The notes beneath the pieces were generated by a model, which had not been told where the DNA came from, did no database searches, and saw only the letters and a list, made by a program, of their open reading frames with translations. Shown here in pieces: positions 18,096 to 26,826 of a stretch of DNA of 64,000 nt. The position numbers were made by a program, and so were the translations under genes. This stretch comes from Bradyrhizobium sp. SZCCT0148 (GTDB lineage: Bacteria; Pseudomonadota; Alphaproteobacteria; Rhizobiales; Xanthobacteraceae): contig NZ_JAFCKT010000001.1 in the NCBI RefSeq assembly GCF_018129985.1, forward strand, positions 1,488,001-1,552,000. The letters run 5' to 3'. Positions within the stretch are counted from its first letter, which is position 1. Each line of letters starts with the position of its first letter.

Positions 18096-18671
18096 CTATT
18101 TTCCCGGCTCGCGATTGTCGACATAGCGGATCGCGATCGGCCGCCCGGCCAGGGCGCCGGCGAGTCCGCCGGTGAATTTCAGCGGCAGGCAGGCGTTCAG
18201 CGATGCGTTGATCGCCTTCAGATATGTCGTGCGGGTGTCGGCCGGAACGCCTGGGGTCGCGAATGTGAGGCGCGGCGGGCCGATCAGGCCACCGGCCCTG
18301 TTGAAACTGAAACGCACCGACACCTGCATGCCGGCGCGCGCACCATCCGGTGGCGGCGACCAGCAGCTGCGCAACTCGGCGAAGAGGTCGCCGATCGTGT
18401 CGAGATCGTGATCGGGCTTTTGATATTTGGCGCGGTCGGACTCGGACGGCACGCTCTGGATGGTGAGCTGGAGATTCTGGCCGTAGGGATAGTCGATCTC
18501 GGGAATGCAGGGACCGGGTTCGAGCGGGCTGCAATAAGACGGGGTGCAGGGCCGGCCGTCGAGCACGCTGCAGGGCTCGTGGGAGAACGGGATCGGATTG
18601 ATCTGGCGGGGACGCGCGTCGGCGTGAGCCGCGACCACGAACAGCAGAAGGATGAAGATGCCGCGCCACAT
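18096..18671 (-). CDS. Secreted protein of unknown function
   Basis: A 191-residue exported protein starting at MWRGIFILLLFVVAAHADA, a clear signal peptide (the frame also opens at 18728). The mature part has a Cys/Pro-rich segment (CSVLDGRPCTPSYCSPLEPGPC, about residues 34-55) and then a domain with VRFSFNRAGGLIGPPRLTF, which resembles the C-terminal TonB/TolA-like domain of proteins where a new residue-pair strand is added to a sheet. That resemblance is weak. Several cysteines suggest periplasmic disulfides. I do not recognise a function. Confidence 0.7.
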   Translation of the reverse strand: MWRGIFILLLFVVAAHADARPRQINPIPFSHEPCSVLDGRPCTPSYCSPLEPGPCIPEIDYPYGQNLQLTIQSVPSESDRAKYQKPDHDLDTIGDLFAELRSCWSPPPDGARAGMQVSVRFSFNRAGGLIGPPRLTFATPGVPADTRTTYLKAINASLNACLPLKFTGGLAGALAGRPIAIRYVDNREPGK

Positions 18672-18829
18672 GGACTGAACTCGCAAGGTCAGACGAGGTG
18701 AAGGTGGCATTGCCTCCGACAACGTCAAGCCTGTTGCTGTTCACGTGCTTGCGTTCAAGGCACACTGTCGTCGTCGGGCTCGACCGGGCGACCCTGTACG
18801 CCGTTACGGCGGCGATGGAATCGATGGGC

Positions 18830-18868
18830 TGCGGCGTACTGGATTCCCCGCCTTCGCGGGGAATGACA
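18830..18868. repeat. Short hairpin repeat (gcgtactggattccccgc type)
   Basis: ATTCCCCGC-CTTC-GCGGGGAAT is a perfect 9-bp hairpin at 18843-18864, preceded by GCGGCGTACTGG. The same GCGGCGTACTGGAT..CCCCG block recurs at 56651-56691. It lies just after the end of prfC and may also act as a transcript barrier, but there is no T-run. Confidence 0.65.
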
Positions 18869-18903
18869 GCTCAGGGTGAGGCTGCAAGCGGGGCGCGTTC
18901 ACG

Positions 18904-20526
18904 CTACCCCTTCTTCTTGACGTCCTTGACGTTGGTAAATTCGATGCCCTCGGCGCGCTCCTTGGTGTAGCCGAGATAGAATTCGTTCCGCGCGAGATAG
19001 ACGGGATCGCCGTCGACGTCGTCGGCGATGCTGGAGGTGTTGGCGGCGATGAAGGTGTCGAGCTTCTTGCGATCGTCAGAGGAGACCCAGCGCGCCAGCT
19101 GGAATTCGCTGACCTCGAACTCGACGGGCAAGGAATACTCCGCCTCCAGCCGCGCCTTCAGCACGTCGAGTTGCAGCGCGCCGACGACGCCGACCAGCGC
19201 AGGCGCGCCGTCGCGCGGGCGGAACACCTGCACCACGCCCTCCTCCGACATCTGCTGCAGCGCTTCCTTCAGCTTCTTGGCCTTCATCGCGTCGGTGAGC
19301 CGGACGCGGCGGACGATTTCCGGCGCAAAGCTCGGCACGCCGACGAAGTTGAAATCCTCGCCCTCGGTCAGTGTGTCGCCGATGCGCAGGGTGCCGTGGT
19401 TGGGAATGCCGACCACGTCGCCCGCGAAGGCCTCATCCGCGACCGAACGGTCCTGCGCGAAGAAGAATTGCGGGCTCGACAGCGGCATGCTCTTGCCGGT
19501 GCGCACCAGCTTGGCCTTCATGCCGCGGCTGAGCTTGCCCGAGCAGAGGCGCGCGAACGCGATGCGGTCGCGGTGGTTCGGGTCCATGTTGGCCTGGATC
19601 TTGAACACGAAGGCGCTCATGCGCGGATCAGTGGCCTCGACCCTGCGCTGGTCGCTGTCCTGCGCGCGCGGCTCCGGCGCGAACTTGCCGAGGCCTTCGA
19701 GGAGATCGCCGACGCCGAAATTGCGCAGCGCGCTGCCGAAATAGACCGGCGTGAGATGACCTTCGCGGAACGCTTCGAGCTCGAACGGCTTCGACGCCGC
19801 GGTGACGAGCTCCAGTTCGTCCTTCACCGCGGAGACATCGAGGTTGGCGTTGAGCTTGGCCAGTTCCTCAATCGCGATCTGCTGCGCCGCGCCGGTTTTG
19901 GCTCCGCCTCCTTCGAGCAGGCGCACGCCGCCGTTGACGACATCGTAGGTGCCGAGGAAGTCGCGGCCGCGGCCGACCGGCCATGTCATCGGCGTGGTGT
20001 CGAGCGCCAGCGTCTTCTCGATCTCGTCGAGCAGCTCGAACACGTCGCGGCTCTCGCGGTCCATCTTGTTGATGAAGGTGATGATCGGGATATCGCGAAG
20101 ACGACACACCTCGAACAGCTTTCGGGTGCGCGCCTCGATACCCTTGGCGGCGTCGATCACCATCACGGCGGAATCGACCGCCGTGAGCGTGCGATAAGTG
20201 TCTTCCGAAAAGTCCTCGTGGCCCGGCGTGTCCAGGAGGTTGAACACGAGGCCCTCGAACTCGAAGGTCATCACCGAGGTCACGACCGAGATGCCGCGCT
20301 CGCGCTCGATCTTCATCCAGTCCGACCGCGTGTTGCGCCGCTCGCCCTTGGCCTTGACCTGGCCGGCGAGGTTGATGGCGCCGCCGAACAGCAGCAGCTT
20401 TTCGGTCAGCGTGGTCTTGCCGGCGTCGGGATGGGAGATGATCGCAAAGGTGCGTCGCCGCGCCACTTCGGCGGCAAGCGGCGAACGAGCCGGCGATTCG
20501 GCGGTGGTGGTGGCGATGTCGGACAT
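18904..20526 (-). CDS. prfC: Peptide chain release factor 3
   Basis: RF3 is a translational GTPase that recycles RF1/RF2 from the ribosome after peptide release. The 540-residue protein has G1 SHPDAGKTT at 31-39, the switch block GISVVTSVM, DTPGHEDFSEDTYR near residue 100, and NKMDRES near 150. The RF3-specific domains 2 and 3 follow; length matches the family. The C-terminus is Lys-rich (KDVKKKG). It is transcribed alone and divergently from the SMR exporter gene. Confidence 0.97.
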   Translation of the reverse strand: MSDIATTTAESPARSPLAAEVARRRTFAIISHPDAGKTTLTEKLLLFGGAINLAGQVKAKGERRNTRSDWMKIERERGISVVTSVMTFEFEGLVFNLLDTPGHEDFSEDTYRTLTAVDSAVMVIDAAKGIEARTRKLFEVCRLRDIPIITFINKMDRESRDVFELLDEIEKTLALDTTPMTWPVGRGRDFLGTYDVVNGGVRLLEGGGAKTGAAQQIAIEELAKLNANLDVSAVKDELELVTAASKPFELEAFREGHLTPVYFGSALRNFGVGDLLEGLGKFAPEPRAQDSDQRRVEATDPRMSAFVFKIQANMDPNHRDRIAFARLCSGKLSRGMKAKLVRTGKSMPLSSPQFFFAQDRSVADEAFAGDVVGIPNHGTLRIGDTLTEGEDFNFVGVPSFAPEIVRRVRLTDAMKAKKLKEALQQMSEEGVVQVFRPRDGAPALVGVVGALQLDVLKARLEAEYSLPVEFEVSEFQLARWVSSDDRKKLDTFIAANTSSIADDVDGDPVYLARNEFYLGYTKERAEGIEFTNVKDVKKKG

Positions 20527-20629
20527 GGCGGCAGCGTGTGGCAGGGAAAATGGGCCTTATCAAGCCTCATTTGGTGATTGCGGAGCCTTCCAGCCAGCCC
20601 CATATCGGCCTTGGCCCTACCGGCCTTGG

Positions 20630-20682
20630 GGGGAGGACGGCCTCCCCGCCCATCAGCATGTCAGCCGCGGGGACGACCCTGC
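20630..20682 (+). promoter_or_regulatory. Guanidine-II (mini-ykkC) riboswitch
   Basis: Two hairpins, each closed by a four-base ACGR loop. Hairpin 1 at 20630-20647 is GGGGAGG-ACGG-CCTCCCC (7 perfect pairs). Hairpin 2 at 20667-20682 is GCGGGG-ACGA-CCCTGC (6 pairs, one G-U). The 19-nt linker fits the class. Hairpin 2 ends 7 nt before the GGAGGG ribosome site of the SMR exporter gene, so ligand binding could control access to it. Two ACGR-loop stems before an SMR guanidinium exporter gene is the defining arrangement of guanidine-II RNAs. Confidence 0.9.
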
Positions 20683-20700
20683 CTTGAATGGAGGGTTGTC

Positions 20701-21015
20701 ATGGCCTGGAGCATCCTGTTCGTCGCGGGCCTTCTCGAGATCACCTGGGCGATCGGCCTGAAATACACCGAGGGCTTTACCAGGCTCGTTCCGTCCGTCG
20801 TCACGCTCGCGGCCATGGCCGGCAGCGTCGTCCTGCTCGGATTTGCGCTCAAATCCCTGCCCGTTGGAACCGCCTATGCGGTGTGGACCGGCATCGGCGC
20901 GGTCGGCACCGCAACGCTCGGCATCATCCTGTTCGGCGAACCGGCGACCGCCCTCCGCCTGGCCAGCATCGGGCTGATCGTCGCCGGGATCGTCGGGCTG
21001 AAGCTGGTTACCTGA
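20701..21015 (+). CDS. sugE: SMR family guanidinium exporter (SugE/Gdx type)
   Basis: A 104-residue small-multidrug-resistance protein with four transmembrane helices and the conserved membrane glutamate Glu13 ([16 protein letters not shown]). The block [14 protein letters not shown] matches SugE/Gdx proteins, which export guanidinium ions in exchange for protons, rather than broad EmrE-type pumps. The frame extends upstream to 20578, but the ATG at 20701 follows a GGAGGG site and the riboswitch, so it is the start. Its stop overlaps the convergent phosphate transporter gene by eight bases. Confidence 0.93.
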   Translation: MAWSILFVAGLLEITWAIGLKYTEGFTRLVPSVVTLAAMAGSVVLLGFALKSLPVGTAYAVWTGIGAVGTATLGIILFGEPATALRLASIGLIVAGIVGLKLVT

Positions 21016-22015
21016 CGAAGAGCTTGACTGCCCACCAGGTCAGCGCCGCGACGATGGCCGAGGCCGGCATCGTGATGACCCAGGCATAGACGATCGAGCT
21101 TGCGACATTCCAGCGAACCGCCGAGAGGCGCCGGGCGGCGCCGACGCCAACGATCGCACCGGTGATGGTGTGGGTGGTCGAGACGGGAACCCCGAGATAG
21201 GTCGCTATGAACAGGGTCGCGGCGCCTCCGGTCTCGGCGCAGAAGCCCTGCATCGGGGTCAATTTGGTGATGCGCAGGCCCATGGTGCGGACGATGCGCC
21301 AGCCGCCCATCAGCGTGCCCAACGCCATCGCCGCCTGGCAGGACAGCACCACCCAGAACGGCACCGAGAACTCGCTGCCGAGATGGCCTTGCGAATAGAG
21401 CAGCACCGCGATGATACCCATGGTCTTCTGCGCGTCGTTGCCGCCATGGCCGAGCGAATACAGCGAGGCCGACGCGAATTGCAGGATCCGGAAGGCGCGG
21501 TCCACGGCGAAAGGCGTTGAGCGGACCGAAGCCCAGGAGACGATCGCAACCAGCACCATCGCGAGCAGGAAGCCGACGAGCGGAGACAGCACGATTGCGA
21601 GCACCGTCTTGGACAATCCGCTCCAGACCGCAGCCGAAAGCCCGGCTTTGGCCACGCCGGCACCAAACAAGCCGCCGATCAAGGCGTGAGACGAGGACGA
21701 CGGGATGCCGAGCGCCCAGGTCACGAGGTTCCAGACGATGGCGCCGACCAGGGCTGCGAAGATCACCTGGGCATCGACGATCGCGGGATCGATGATGCCG
21801 GTGCCGATGGTCTGGGCGACGTGCAGCCCGAACACCAAGAAGGCGACGAAATTGAAGAACGCGGCCCAGAATACCGCGAATTGCGGCCGCAACACGCGGG
21901 TCGAGACGATGGTGGCGATCGAATTGGCGGCGTCGTGCAGGCCGTTCAGGAAGTCGAACAGCAGCGCAACGGCGATCAAGCCGACCAGGACGGGAAGACC
22001 CAACGCGGCATCCAC
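21008..22015 (-). CDS. pit: Low-affinity inorganic phosphate transporter, Pit family
   Basis: A 335-residue integral membrane protein of the PiT family, taking up metal-phosphate with protons. The two signature repeats are visible: [18 protein letters not shown] near the N-terminus (residues 25-42) and [11 protein letters not shown] near residue 190. About ten membrane segments are expected. It follows a DUF47 (PhoU-like) gene 96 bp upstream on the same strand, the same order as orfA-pit of Sinorhizobium meliloti. A PHO-box-like site before DUF47 suggests PhoB control of both. Confidence 0.93.
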   Translation of the reverse strand: MDAALGLPVLVGLIAVALLFDFLNGLHDAANSIATIVSTRVLRPQFAVFWAAFFNFVAFLVFGLHVAQTIGTGIIDPAIVDAQVIFAALVGAIVWNLVTWALGIPSSSSHALIGGLFGAGVAKAGLSAAVWSGLSKTVLAIVLSPLVGFLLAMVLVAIVSWASVRSTPFAVDRAFRILQFASASLYSLGHGGNDAQKTMGIIAVLLYSQGHLGSEFSVPFWVVLSCQAAMALGTLMGGWRIVRTMGLRITKLTPMQGFCAETGGAATLFIATYLGVPVSTTHTITGAIVGVGAARRLSAVRWNVASSIVYAWVITMPASAIVAALTWWAVKLFVR

Positions 22016-22111
22016 GGCGGCCCTGCCTTAAAGTTGGCGCATGATCTCCGCGCAAACGCGTTCGGCGTTCGTCGCGAAGGAAAACCGCTGCACACTGTTC
22101 CGGATCATGCG

Positions 22112-22756
22112 CTAGACCTGCTCGATGACGATGCTGTTGATCTCGTTCGCGACGTCATCGAAGCGATCCGCCACCTTTTCGAGATGGTCGTAGATCTCGA
22201 CGCCGACAATGAAGTCCATCGCATTGCCGTCGCGGTGCTTGAGAAACAGCTCCTTCAGGCCGATGTCGTGGAGATCGTCGACGCGGCCCTCGAGCTTGCC
22301 GAGCTCCTCCGTGATCGCGGTCAGCATGGCAACGTTCGGGCCGATCGATTGCATCAGCGGCAGCGCGCGGCCGACCAGATTGGCGCATTCGATCAGCAGC
22401 CCGCCGATCTCGCGCATCGGTGGCTCGAAGGTGCGGACCTCGAACAGCATCACCGCCTTCGCCGTCTGCTGCATCTGGTCGATGGCGTCGTCCAGTGACG
22501 TGATCAGGTTCTTGATGTCGCCGCGGTCGAACGGGGTGATGAAGGTGCGGCGTACCGCCGTCAGCACCTCCCGGGTGATGTTGTCGGCATCATTCTCGAA
22601 CTGGTTGACGCGCTGGCAATAGACCGGCGTCTCCTCGCCCCCGTTCAGCATGCCCTGGAGCGCGATGGAGCCTTGGATCACCGTCTGCGCATGCCGGTCG
22701 AACAGGTCGAAGAACCGTTCTTCCTTGGGCAGGAAAGCACGAAACCATCGCATCAT
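22112..22756 (-). CDS. DUF47 (PhoU-like) Pit accessory protein
   Basis: A 214-residue, helix-rich cytoplasmic protein of the DUF47/PhoU-like family that accompanies Pit transporters. The acidic metal-binding blocks typical of the fold are present (FENDADNITREV near 50-62, and EIYDHLEKVADRFDDVANEI near 187-206). It probably binds metal and tunes Pit activity. Two ATGs are adjacent (22756 and 22753), and either could serve. It is the first gene of a two-gene unit with pit. Confidence 0.9.
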   Translation of the reverse strand: MMRWFRAFLPKEERFFDLFDRHAQTVIQGSIALQGMLNGGEETPVYCQRVNQFENDADNITREVLTAVRRTFITPFDRGDIKNLITSLDDAIDQMQQTAKAVMLFEVRTFEPPMREIGGLLIECANLVGRALPLMQSIGPNVAMLTAITEELGKLEGRVDDLHDIGLKELFLKHRDGNAMDFIVGVEIYDHLEKVADRFDDVANEINSIVIEQV

Positions 22757-22797
22757 GGGGGTAGGCTACCGGTTGGAAATGGCCCGGCCCTGTCAGG

Positions 22798-22815
22798 CCG
22801 TCATGAAACTGTCAT
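22798..22815 (+). promoter_or_regulatory. PHO-box-like site upstream of DUF47-pit (reverse orientation)
   Basis: CCGTCAT-GAAA-CTGTCAT: two heptamers 11 bp apart, one mismatch from the PhoB consensus repeat CTGTCAT-N4-CTGTCAT. It sits 42-59 bp before the DUF47 ATG, on the strand opposite to the gene. A further CTGTCAG lies at 22790. In S. meliloti the orfA-pit operon is repressed by PhoB under phosphate limitation; the same sense of control is inferred here. Confidence 0.6.
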
Positions 22816-22912
22816 AGACCATTTTCGATCCGCGCGCGTGCCATCTCACGCCCGCGGAGCCGGGTCATCCACCGCTTTCAAGCGGCCGGTAAGCCGCTTT
22901 CGTATCAGACAG

Positions 22913-23881
22913 TTAGAGCGACCGCCGGAAGTAATGCGCGATTTCACCGATGACGCCGCGGCGGAAGGTCAGCACACAGATCACGAAGATCGCGCCCTGG
23001 ATCACCGTCACCCACTGGCCGAAGCCCGCGAGATATTGCTGCATGGCGATGATCGCGAAGGCACCGACCACGGGGCCGAAGATGGTTCCGAGACCGCCGA
23101 CCAGCGTCATCAGCACGACCTCGCCCGACATCGACCAATGAACGTCGGTGAGCGAGGCATTCTGCGCCACGAACACTTTGAGCGCACCGGCAAAACCGGC
23201 CAGCGTTCCCGACAGCACGAAAGCCAGGAACTTGTACTGGTCGGTCCGGTAGCCGAGCGAAATCGCGCGCGGCTCGTTCTCGCGGATCGCCTTCAGCACC
23301 TCGCCGAACGGCGAATTGATGATGCGGAAGATCAGCAGGAAGCCGGCGAGAAACCCGACCAGCACGACGTAGTAGAGCACCGTCGGCTTGGACAGATCGA
23401 GGACGCCGAACATGCGTCCCTGCGGGATGCCCTGGATGCCGTCCTCACCGTGGGTGAAGGGGGCCTGGAGGTAGATGAAGTACAGGAGCTGCGACAGCGC
23501 CAGCGTGATCATCGAGAAATAGATGCCCTGGCGGCGGATCGAGATGTAGCCGGTGATCAGCGAGAGCACGAAAGCCGCGGCGATGCCGACGAGGATGCCG
23601 AGTTCGGGCGGCAACGCCCACACTTTCAGCGCGTGCGCGCAGCAATAGCCGGCGGTCCCCAGGAACATGGCGTGTCCGAACGACAACAGGCCGCCATAGC
23701 CGATCAGCAGGTTGAAGGCGCAGGCGAGCAGCGCAAAGCACAGCGCCTGCATCACGAAGAACGGGTAGACGCCCGTGAATGGGACCGACGCCAGCAACAG
23801 CGCCATCAGCACAAAGGCGATCATCTCGTCGCGCATCGCGCGAGGGGTCACCGGCAGCGTGTCGTCCGTCAGGGTTGTCAT
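22913..23881 (-). CDS. livM: Branched-chain amino-acid ABC transporter permease LivM
   Basis: A 322-residue inner-membrane permease of the LivM/BPD_transp_2 family with eight to nine hydrophobic segments. The central motif GEVLKAIRENEPRAISLGY, the EAA-like cytoplasmic loop that docks on the ATPases, is clear. It is the last gene of a five-gene minus-strand liv operon (livG, livF, binding protein, livH, livM), with one base between the livH stop and its ATG. The LivH/LivM pair form the membrane channel; the substrate is set by the binding protein. Confidence 0.92.
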   Translation of the reverse strand: MTTLTDDTLPVTPRAMRDEMIAFVLMALLLASVPFTGVYPFFVMQALCFALLACAFNLLIGYGGLLSFGHAMFLGTAGYCCAHALKVWALPPELGILVGIAAAFVLSLITGYISIRRQGIYFSMITLALSQLLYFIYLQAPFTHGEDGIQGIPQGRMFGVLDLSKPTVLYYVVLVGFLAGFLLIFRIINSPFGEVLKAIRENEPRAISLGYRTDQYKFLAFVLSGTLAGFAGALKVFVAQNASLTDVHWSMSGEVVLMTLVGGLGTIFGPVVGAFAIIAMQQYLAGFGQWVTVIQGAIFVICVLTFRRGVIGEIAHYFRRSL

Positions 23882-23882
23882 A

Positions 23883-24746
23883 TCAGGCTGCCCTTCCCGT
23901 CAATCCCGTTGGCTTCACCAAGAGCACCAGCACCATCAGCACGAACACGACGGTGTTGGAGGCCTCGGGGTAGAAGTACTTGGTCAGTCCCTCGATCACC
24001 CCGAGCGCGAAGCCGGTGATGATGGAGCCCATGATCGATCCCATACCGCCGATCACGACCACCGCGAACACCACGATGATGAGATCGGCGCCCATCAGCG
24101 GCCGCACCTGGTTGATCGGCGCCGAGAGCACGCCCGCAAGCGCGGCAAGGCCGACGCCGAGACCGTAGGTGAGCGTGATCATACGCGGCACGTTGACGCC
24201 GAAAGCGCGGACCAGCGTTGGATTTTCAGTCGCTGCGCGCAAATAGGCGCCGAGCCGCGTCTTCTCGATCAGGAACCAGGTCGCGATGCACACCACCAGC
24301 GAGAAGATGACGACCCAGCCGCGGTAGATCGGCAGGAACATGAAGCCGAGATTCATGCCGCCCTTGAGCTGGTCCGGAATCGCGTAAGGCAGGCCGGAGG
24401 AGCCGAAATAGTTCTGAAACACGCCCTGCACGATCAGCGCGATGCCGAAGGTCAGGAGCAGGCCGTAGAGATGGTCGAGCCCGGTCAGCCATTGCAGCAT
24501 GGTCCGCTCCAGGATCATGCCGAAGATGCCGACGATAATGGGCGCCAGCAGCAACGCCCACCAGTAGTTGATGCCGCCGAGGTTCAAGAGGAAATAGGCG
24601 ACGAAGGCGCCCATCATATAGAGCGCGCCATGGGCGAAATTGATGATGTTGAGCATGCCGAAGATAACGGCAAGCCCGAGACTGAGCAGCGCGTAGAACG
24701 AGCCGTTGATCAGTCCCACCAGTAGCTGAGCGTATAGAGCCTGCAT
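23883..24746 (-). CDS. livH: Branched-chain amino-acid ABC transporter permease LivH
   Basis: A 287-residue permease with about eight membrane segments. LivH landmarks are GLINGSFYALLSLGLAVIFGMLNIINFAHG near the N-terminus, LGAYLRAATENPTLVRAFGVN (ATPase-coupling loop) and GGMGSIMGSIITGFALG. It pairs with LivM, whose gene starts one base after this stop. It lies 73 bp after the binding-protein gene in the same operon. Confidence 0.93.
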   Translation of the reverse strand: MQALYAQLLVGLINGSFYALLSLGLAVIFGMLNIINFAHGALYMMGAFVAYFLLNLGGINYWWALLLAPIIVGIFGMILERTMLQWLTGLDHLYGLLLTFGIALIVQGVFQNYFGSSGLPYAIPDQLKGGMNLGFMFLPIYRGWVVIFSLVVCIATWFLIEKTRLGAYLRAATENPTLVRAFGVNVPRMITLTYGLGVGLAALAGVLSAPINQVRPLMGADLIIVVFAVVVIGGMGSIMGSIITGFALGVIEGLTKYFYPEASNTVVFVLMVLVLLVKPTGLTGRAA

Positions 24747-24819
24747 CGATCCCGCACCCGGTCCCTTCGGCGTTCCCTGAAAGTCGCCCGCGAGCCTGAC
24801 GGCGCCGCGGGCTGTTGTC

Positions 24820-26043
24820 TTATTTCTTCAAGAGCGGACACTTGCTCTCGGACAGCGGCGTGAAAGCCTGATCGCCCGGCACCGTGCCGACCAGCTTGTA
24901 GAAGTCCCACGGCCCCTTGGATTCGGAGGGCTTCTTCACTTCGAACAGATAGGCGCTGTGGATGGTGCGGCCGTTGGGCTGGATCTCGCCCTTGCCGAAC
25001 AGCTCGTCCTCCGTCGGCATCGACTTCATCTTCTCGACGACCTTGACGCCGTCATGCGGATTGCCGCCGAGGGCTTCGAGCGCCTTGAGATAGTGACGCA
25101 CGCCCGCATAGACACCGGCCTGCACCATGGTCGGCATCGCGCCGTTCTTCATCTTCTCGCCGAAGCGCTTCGAGAACGCCCGGGTCTGGTCGTTCATGTC
25201 CCAGTAGAAGGTCTCGGTGAAGTTGAGGCCCTGCGCCGTTTCCAGACCGATCGCCTTGACGTCGGTCAGGAAGAGCAGCAGCGCCGCGAGCTTCTGACCG
25301 CCCTTGCCGATGCCGAATTCGGCTGCCTGCTTGATCGAGTTGGTGGTGTCGCCGCCGGCATTGGCCAGACCGATGATCTTTGCCTTGGACGACTGCGCCT
25401 GGAGCAGGAACGACGAGAAGTCCGGCGTGTTCAGCGGATGCTTGACGCCGCCGACCACCTTGCCGCCGTTGGCGGTGACGACCGCGCTGGTATCGCGCTC
25501 GAGCGCCGCACCGAAGGCGTAGTCGGCGGTCAGGAAGAACCAGCTGTCGCCGCCCGCCTTCACCAGCGCCTGGCCGGTGGTGTGGGCCAGCATGTAGGTG
25601 TCGTAGGTCCAGTGCACGGTGTTGGGCGAGCACTGCGCGTTGGTGAGATCGGAGGTCGCCGCGCCCGAATTGATGTAGACGCCGTTCTTTTCCTTGACGA
25701 CGTTGTTGACGGCAAGGGCCACGCCGGAATTCGGGACGTCGACGATGATGTCGACCTTGTCGACGTCGAACCACTGCCGCGCGATCGCGGTGCCGATATC
25801 GGGCTTGTTCTGGTGATCGCCTGAAATGATGTCGATCTTCCAGCCCTTTGCGGCAAGGCCGGAATCCTCAACGGCCATCTGTGCAGCGAGCGTCGAGCCG
25901 GGACCTCCAAGGTCGGCGTAGAGGCCGGACTGATCGGACAACGCGCCGATCTTGACGGTCTTGTCCTGGGCGGATGCGACGCCTGTCACGGCGAAGGTGA
26001 GCGCGGTGCTCAGCAGCAACGATGCAATCGACGTCGTCTTCAT
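24820..26043 (-). CDS. Branched-chain amino-acid (LivK-like) substrate-binding protein
   Basis: A 407-residue periplasmic receptor of the Peripla_BP_6 family. The signal peptide covers about 1-25 (SLLLSTALTFAVTGVASAQ), and the mature part begins DKTVKIGALSDQSGLYADLGG. It is placed inside the liv operon between livF and livH, so it supplies the transporter's substrate. An AGGAAAG site precedes the ATG. A close paralogue without transporter genes lies at 10155-11381. Members of this family also bind amides, urea or aromatic acids, so leucine/isoleucine/valine is only the default. Confidence 0.9.
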   Translation of the reverse strand: MKTTSIASLLLSTALTFAVTGVASAQDKTVKIGALSDQSGLYADLGGPGSTLAAQMAVEDSGLAAKGWKIDIISGDHQNKPDIGTAIARQWFDVDKVDIIVDVPNSGVALAVNNVVKEKNGVYINSGAATSDLTNAQCSPNTVHWTYDTYMLAHTTGQALVKAGGDSWFFLTADYAFGAALERDTSAVVTANGGKVVGGVKHPLNTPDFSSFLLQAQSSKAKIIGLANAGGDTTNSIKQAAEFGIGKGGQKLAALLLFLTDVKAIGLETAQGLNFTETFYWDMNDQTRAFSKRFGEKMKNGAMPTMVQAGVYAGVRHYLKALEALGGNPHDGVKVVEKMKSMPTEDELFGKGEIQPNGRTIHSAYLFEVKKPSESKGPWDFYKLVGTVPGDQAFTPLSESKCPLLKK

Positions 26044-26079
26044 GCAACTTTCCTTTTTTGAATTTTCTCGTTGGCGGTA

Positions 26080-26826
26080 TCAGACACCAAGATAGGTGTG
26101 GAGCTTGTCCATGTTGGCGGCAAGATCCGCATTGGCAAATCCGTCAATGATCTTGCCGTGCTCGACGACGTAGTAGCGGTCGGCAACGGTCGATGCGAAG
26201 CGGAAATTCTGCTCGACCAGGAGGATCGTGAAACCCTCCTTCTTGAGCCGCGCGATGGTGTGGCCGATCTGCTGGATGATGACCGGTGCGAGACCCTCGG
26301 TCGGCTCGTCCAGCATCAGGAAGCTCGCGCCGGTGCGCAGGATGCGCGCGATCGCCAGCATCTGCTGCTCGCCACCGGACAGCTTGGTGCCCTGGCTGTT
26401 TAGCCGCTCCTTCAGGTTCGGAAACAGGTCGAAGATCTGTTCGAGCGGCAGGCCGCCTTCACGGACCACCGGGGGCAACAGCAAATTCTCCCGCACGTCG
26501 AGGCTGGCGAATATGCCGCGCTCTTCCGGACAGAATGCGATGCCCATGCGCGCGATCTTGTCGGAGGTCGCGCGGATGATCTCCTGGTTGTTGAACTTCA
26601 CCGAGCCGGTACGCTTGCCGATGATGCCCATGATCGACTTGAGCGTCGTCGTCTTGCCGGCGCCGTTACGCCCGAGCAGGGTGACAACCTCGCCCGCGTT
26701 CACGTCGAAGTTGATCCCGTGCAGGATGTGGGACTCGCCGTACCAGGCTTCCAGGTTGCGGATCTGAAGGATGTTTCCGCCGGTCGCAGCCTTGGCCGGA
26801 GCCCCGGCGATCGCAGTGTCAGGCAT
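26080..26826 (-). CDS. livF: Branched-chain amino-acid ABC transporter ATPase LivF
   Basis: A 248-residue ABC ATPase with Walker A GRNGAGKTT at 52-60, the signature LSGGEQQMLAIAR near 154, and Walker B SFLMLDEPTEGLAP near 173, the last being diagnostic for LivF. Its start overlaps the end of livG by eight bases, so the two ATPases are translated together. An N-terminal Ala/Gly-rich extension of about 18 residues precedes the usual LivF start. Confidence 0.94.
   Translation of the reverse strand: MPDTAIAGAPAKAATGGNILQIRNLEAWYGESHILHGINFDVNAGEVVTLLGRNGAGKTTTLKSIMGIIGKRTGSVKFNNQEIIRATSDKIARMGIAFCPEERGIFASLDVRENLLLPPVVREGGLPLEQIFDLFPNLKERLNSQGTKLSGGEQQMLAIARILRTGASFLMLDEPTEGLAPVIIQQIGHTIARLKKEGFTILLVEQNFRFASTVADRYYVVEHGKIIDGFANADLAANMDKLHTYLGV

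Noticed and set aside
22673..24019. 448-codon frame antisense to livM
   Set aside because: Rich in Asp/Arg/His/Gln, the usual reverse complement of hydrophobic membrane-protein codons.
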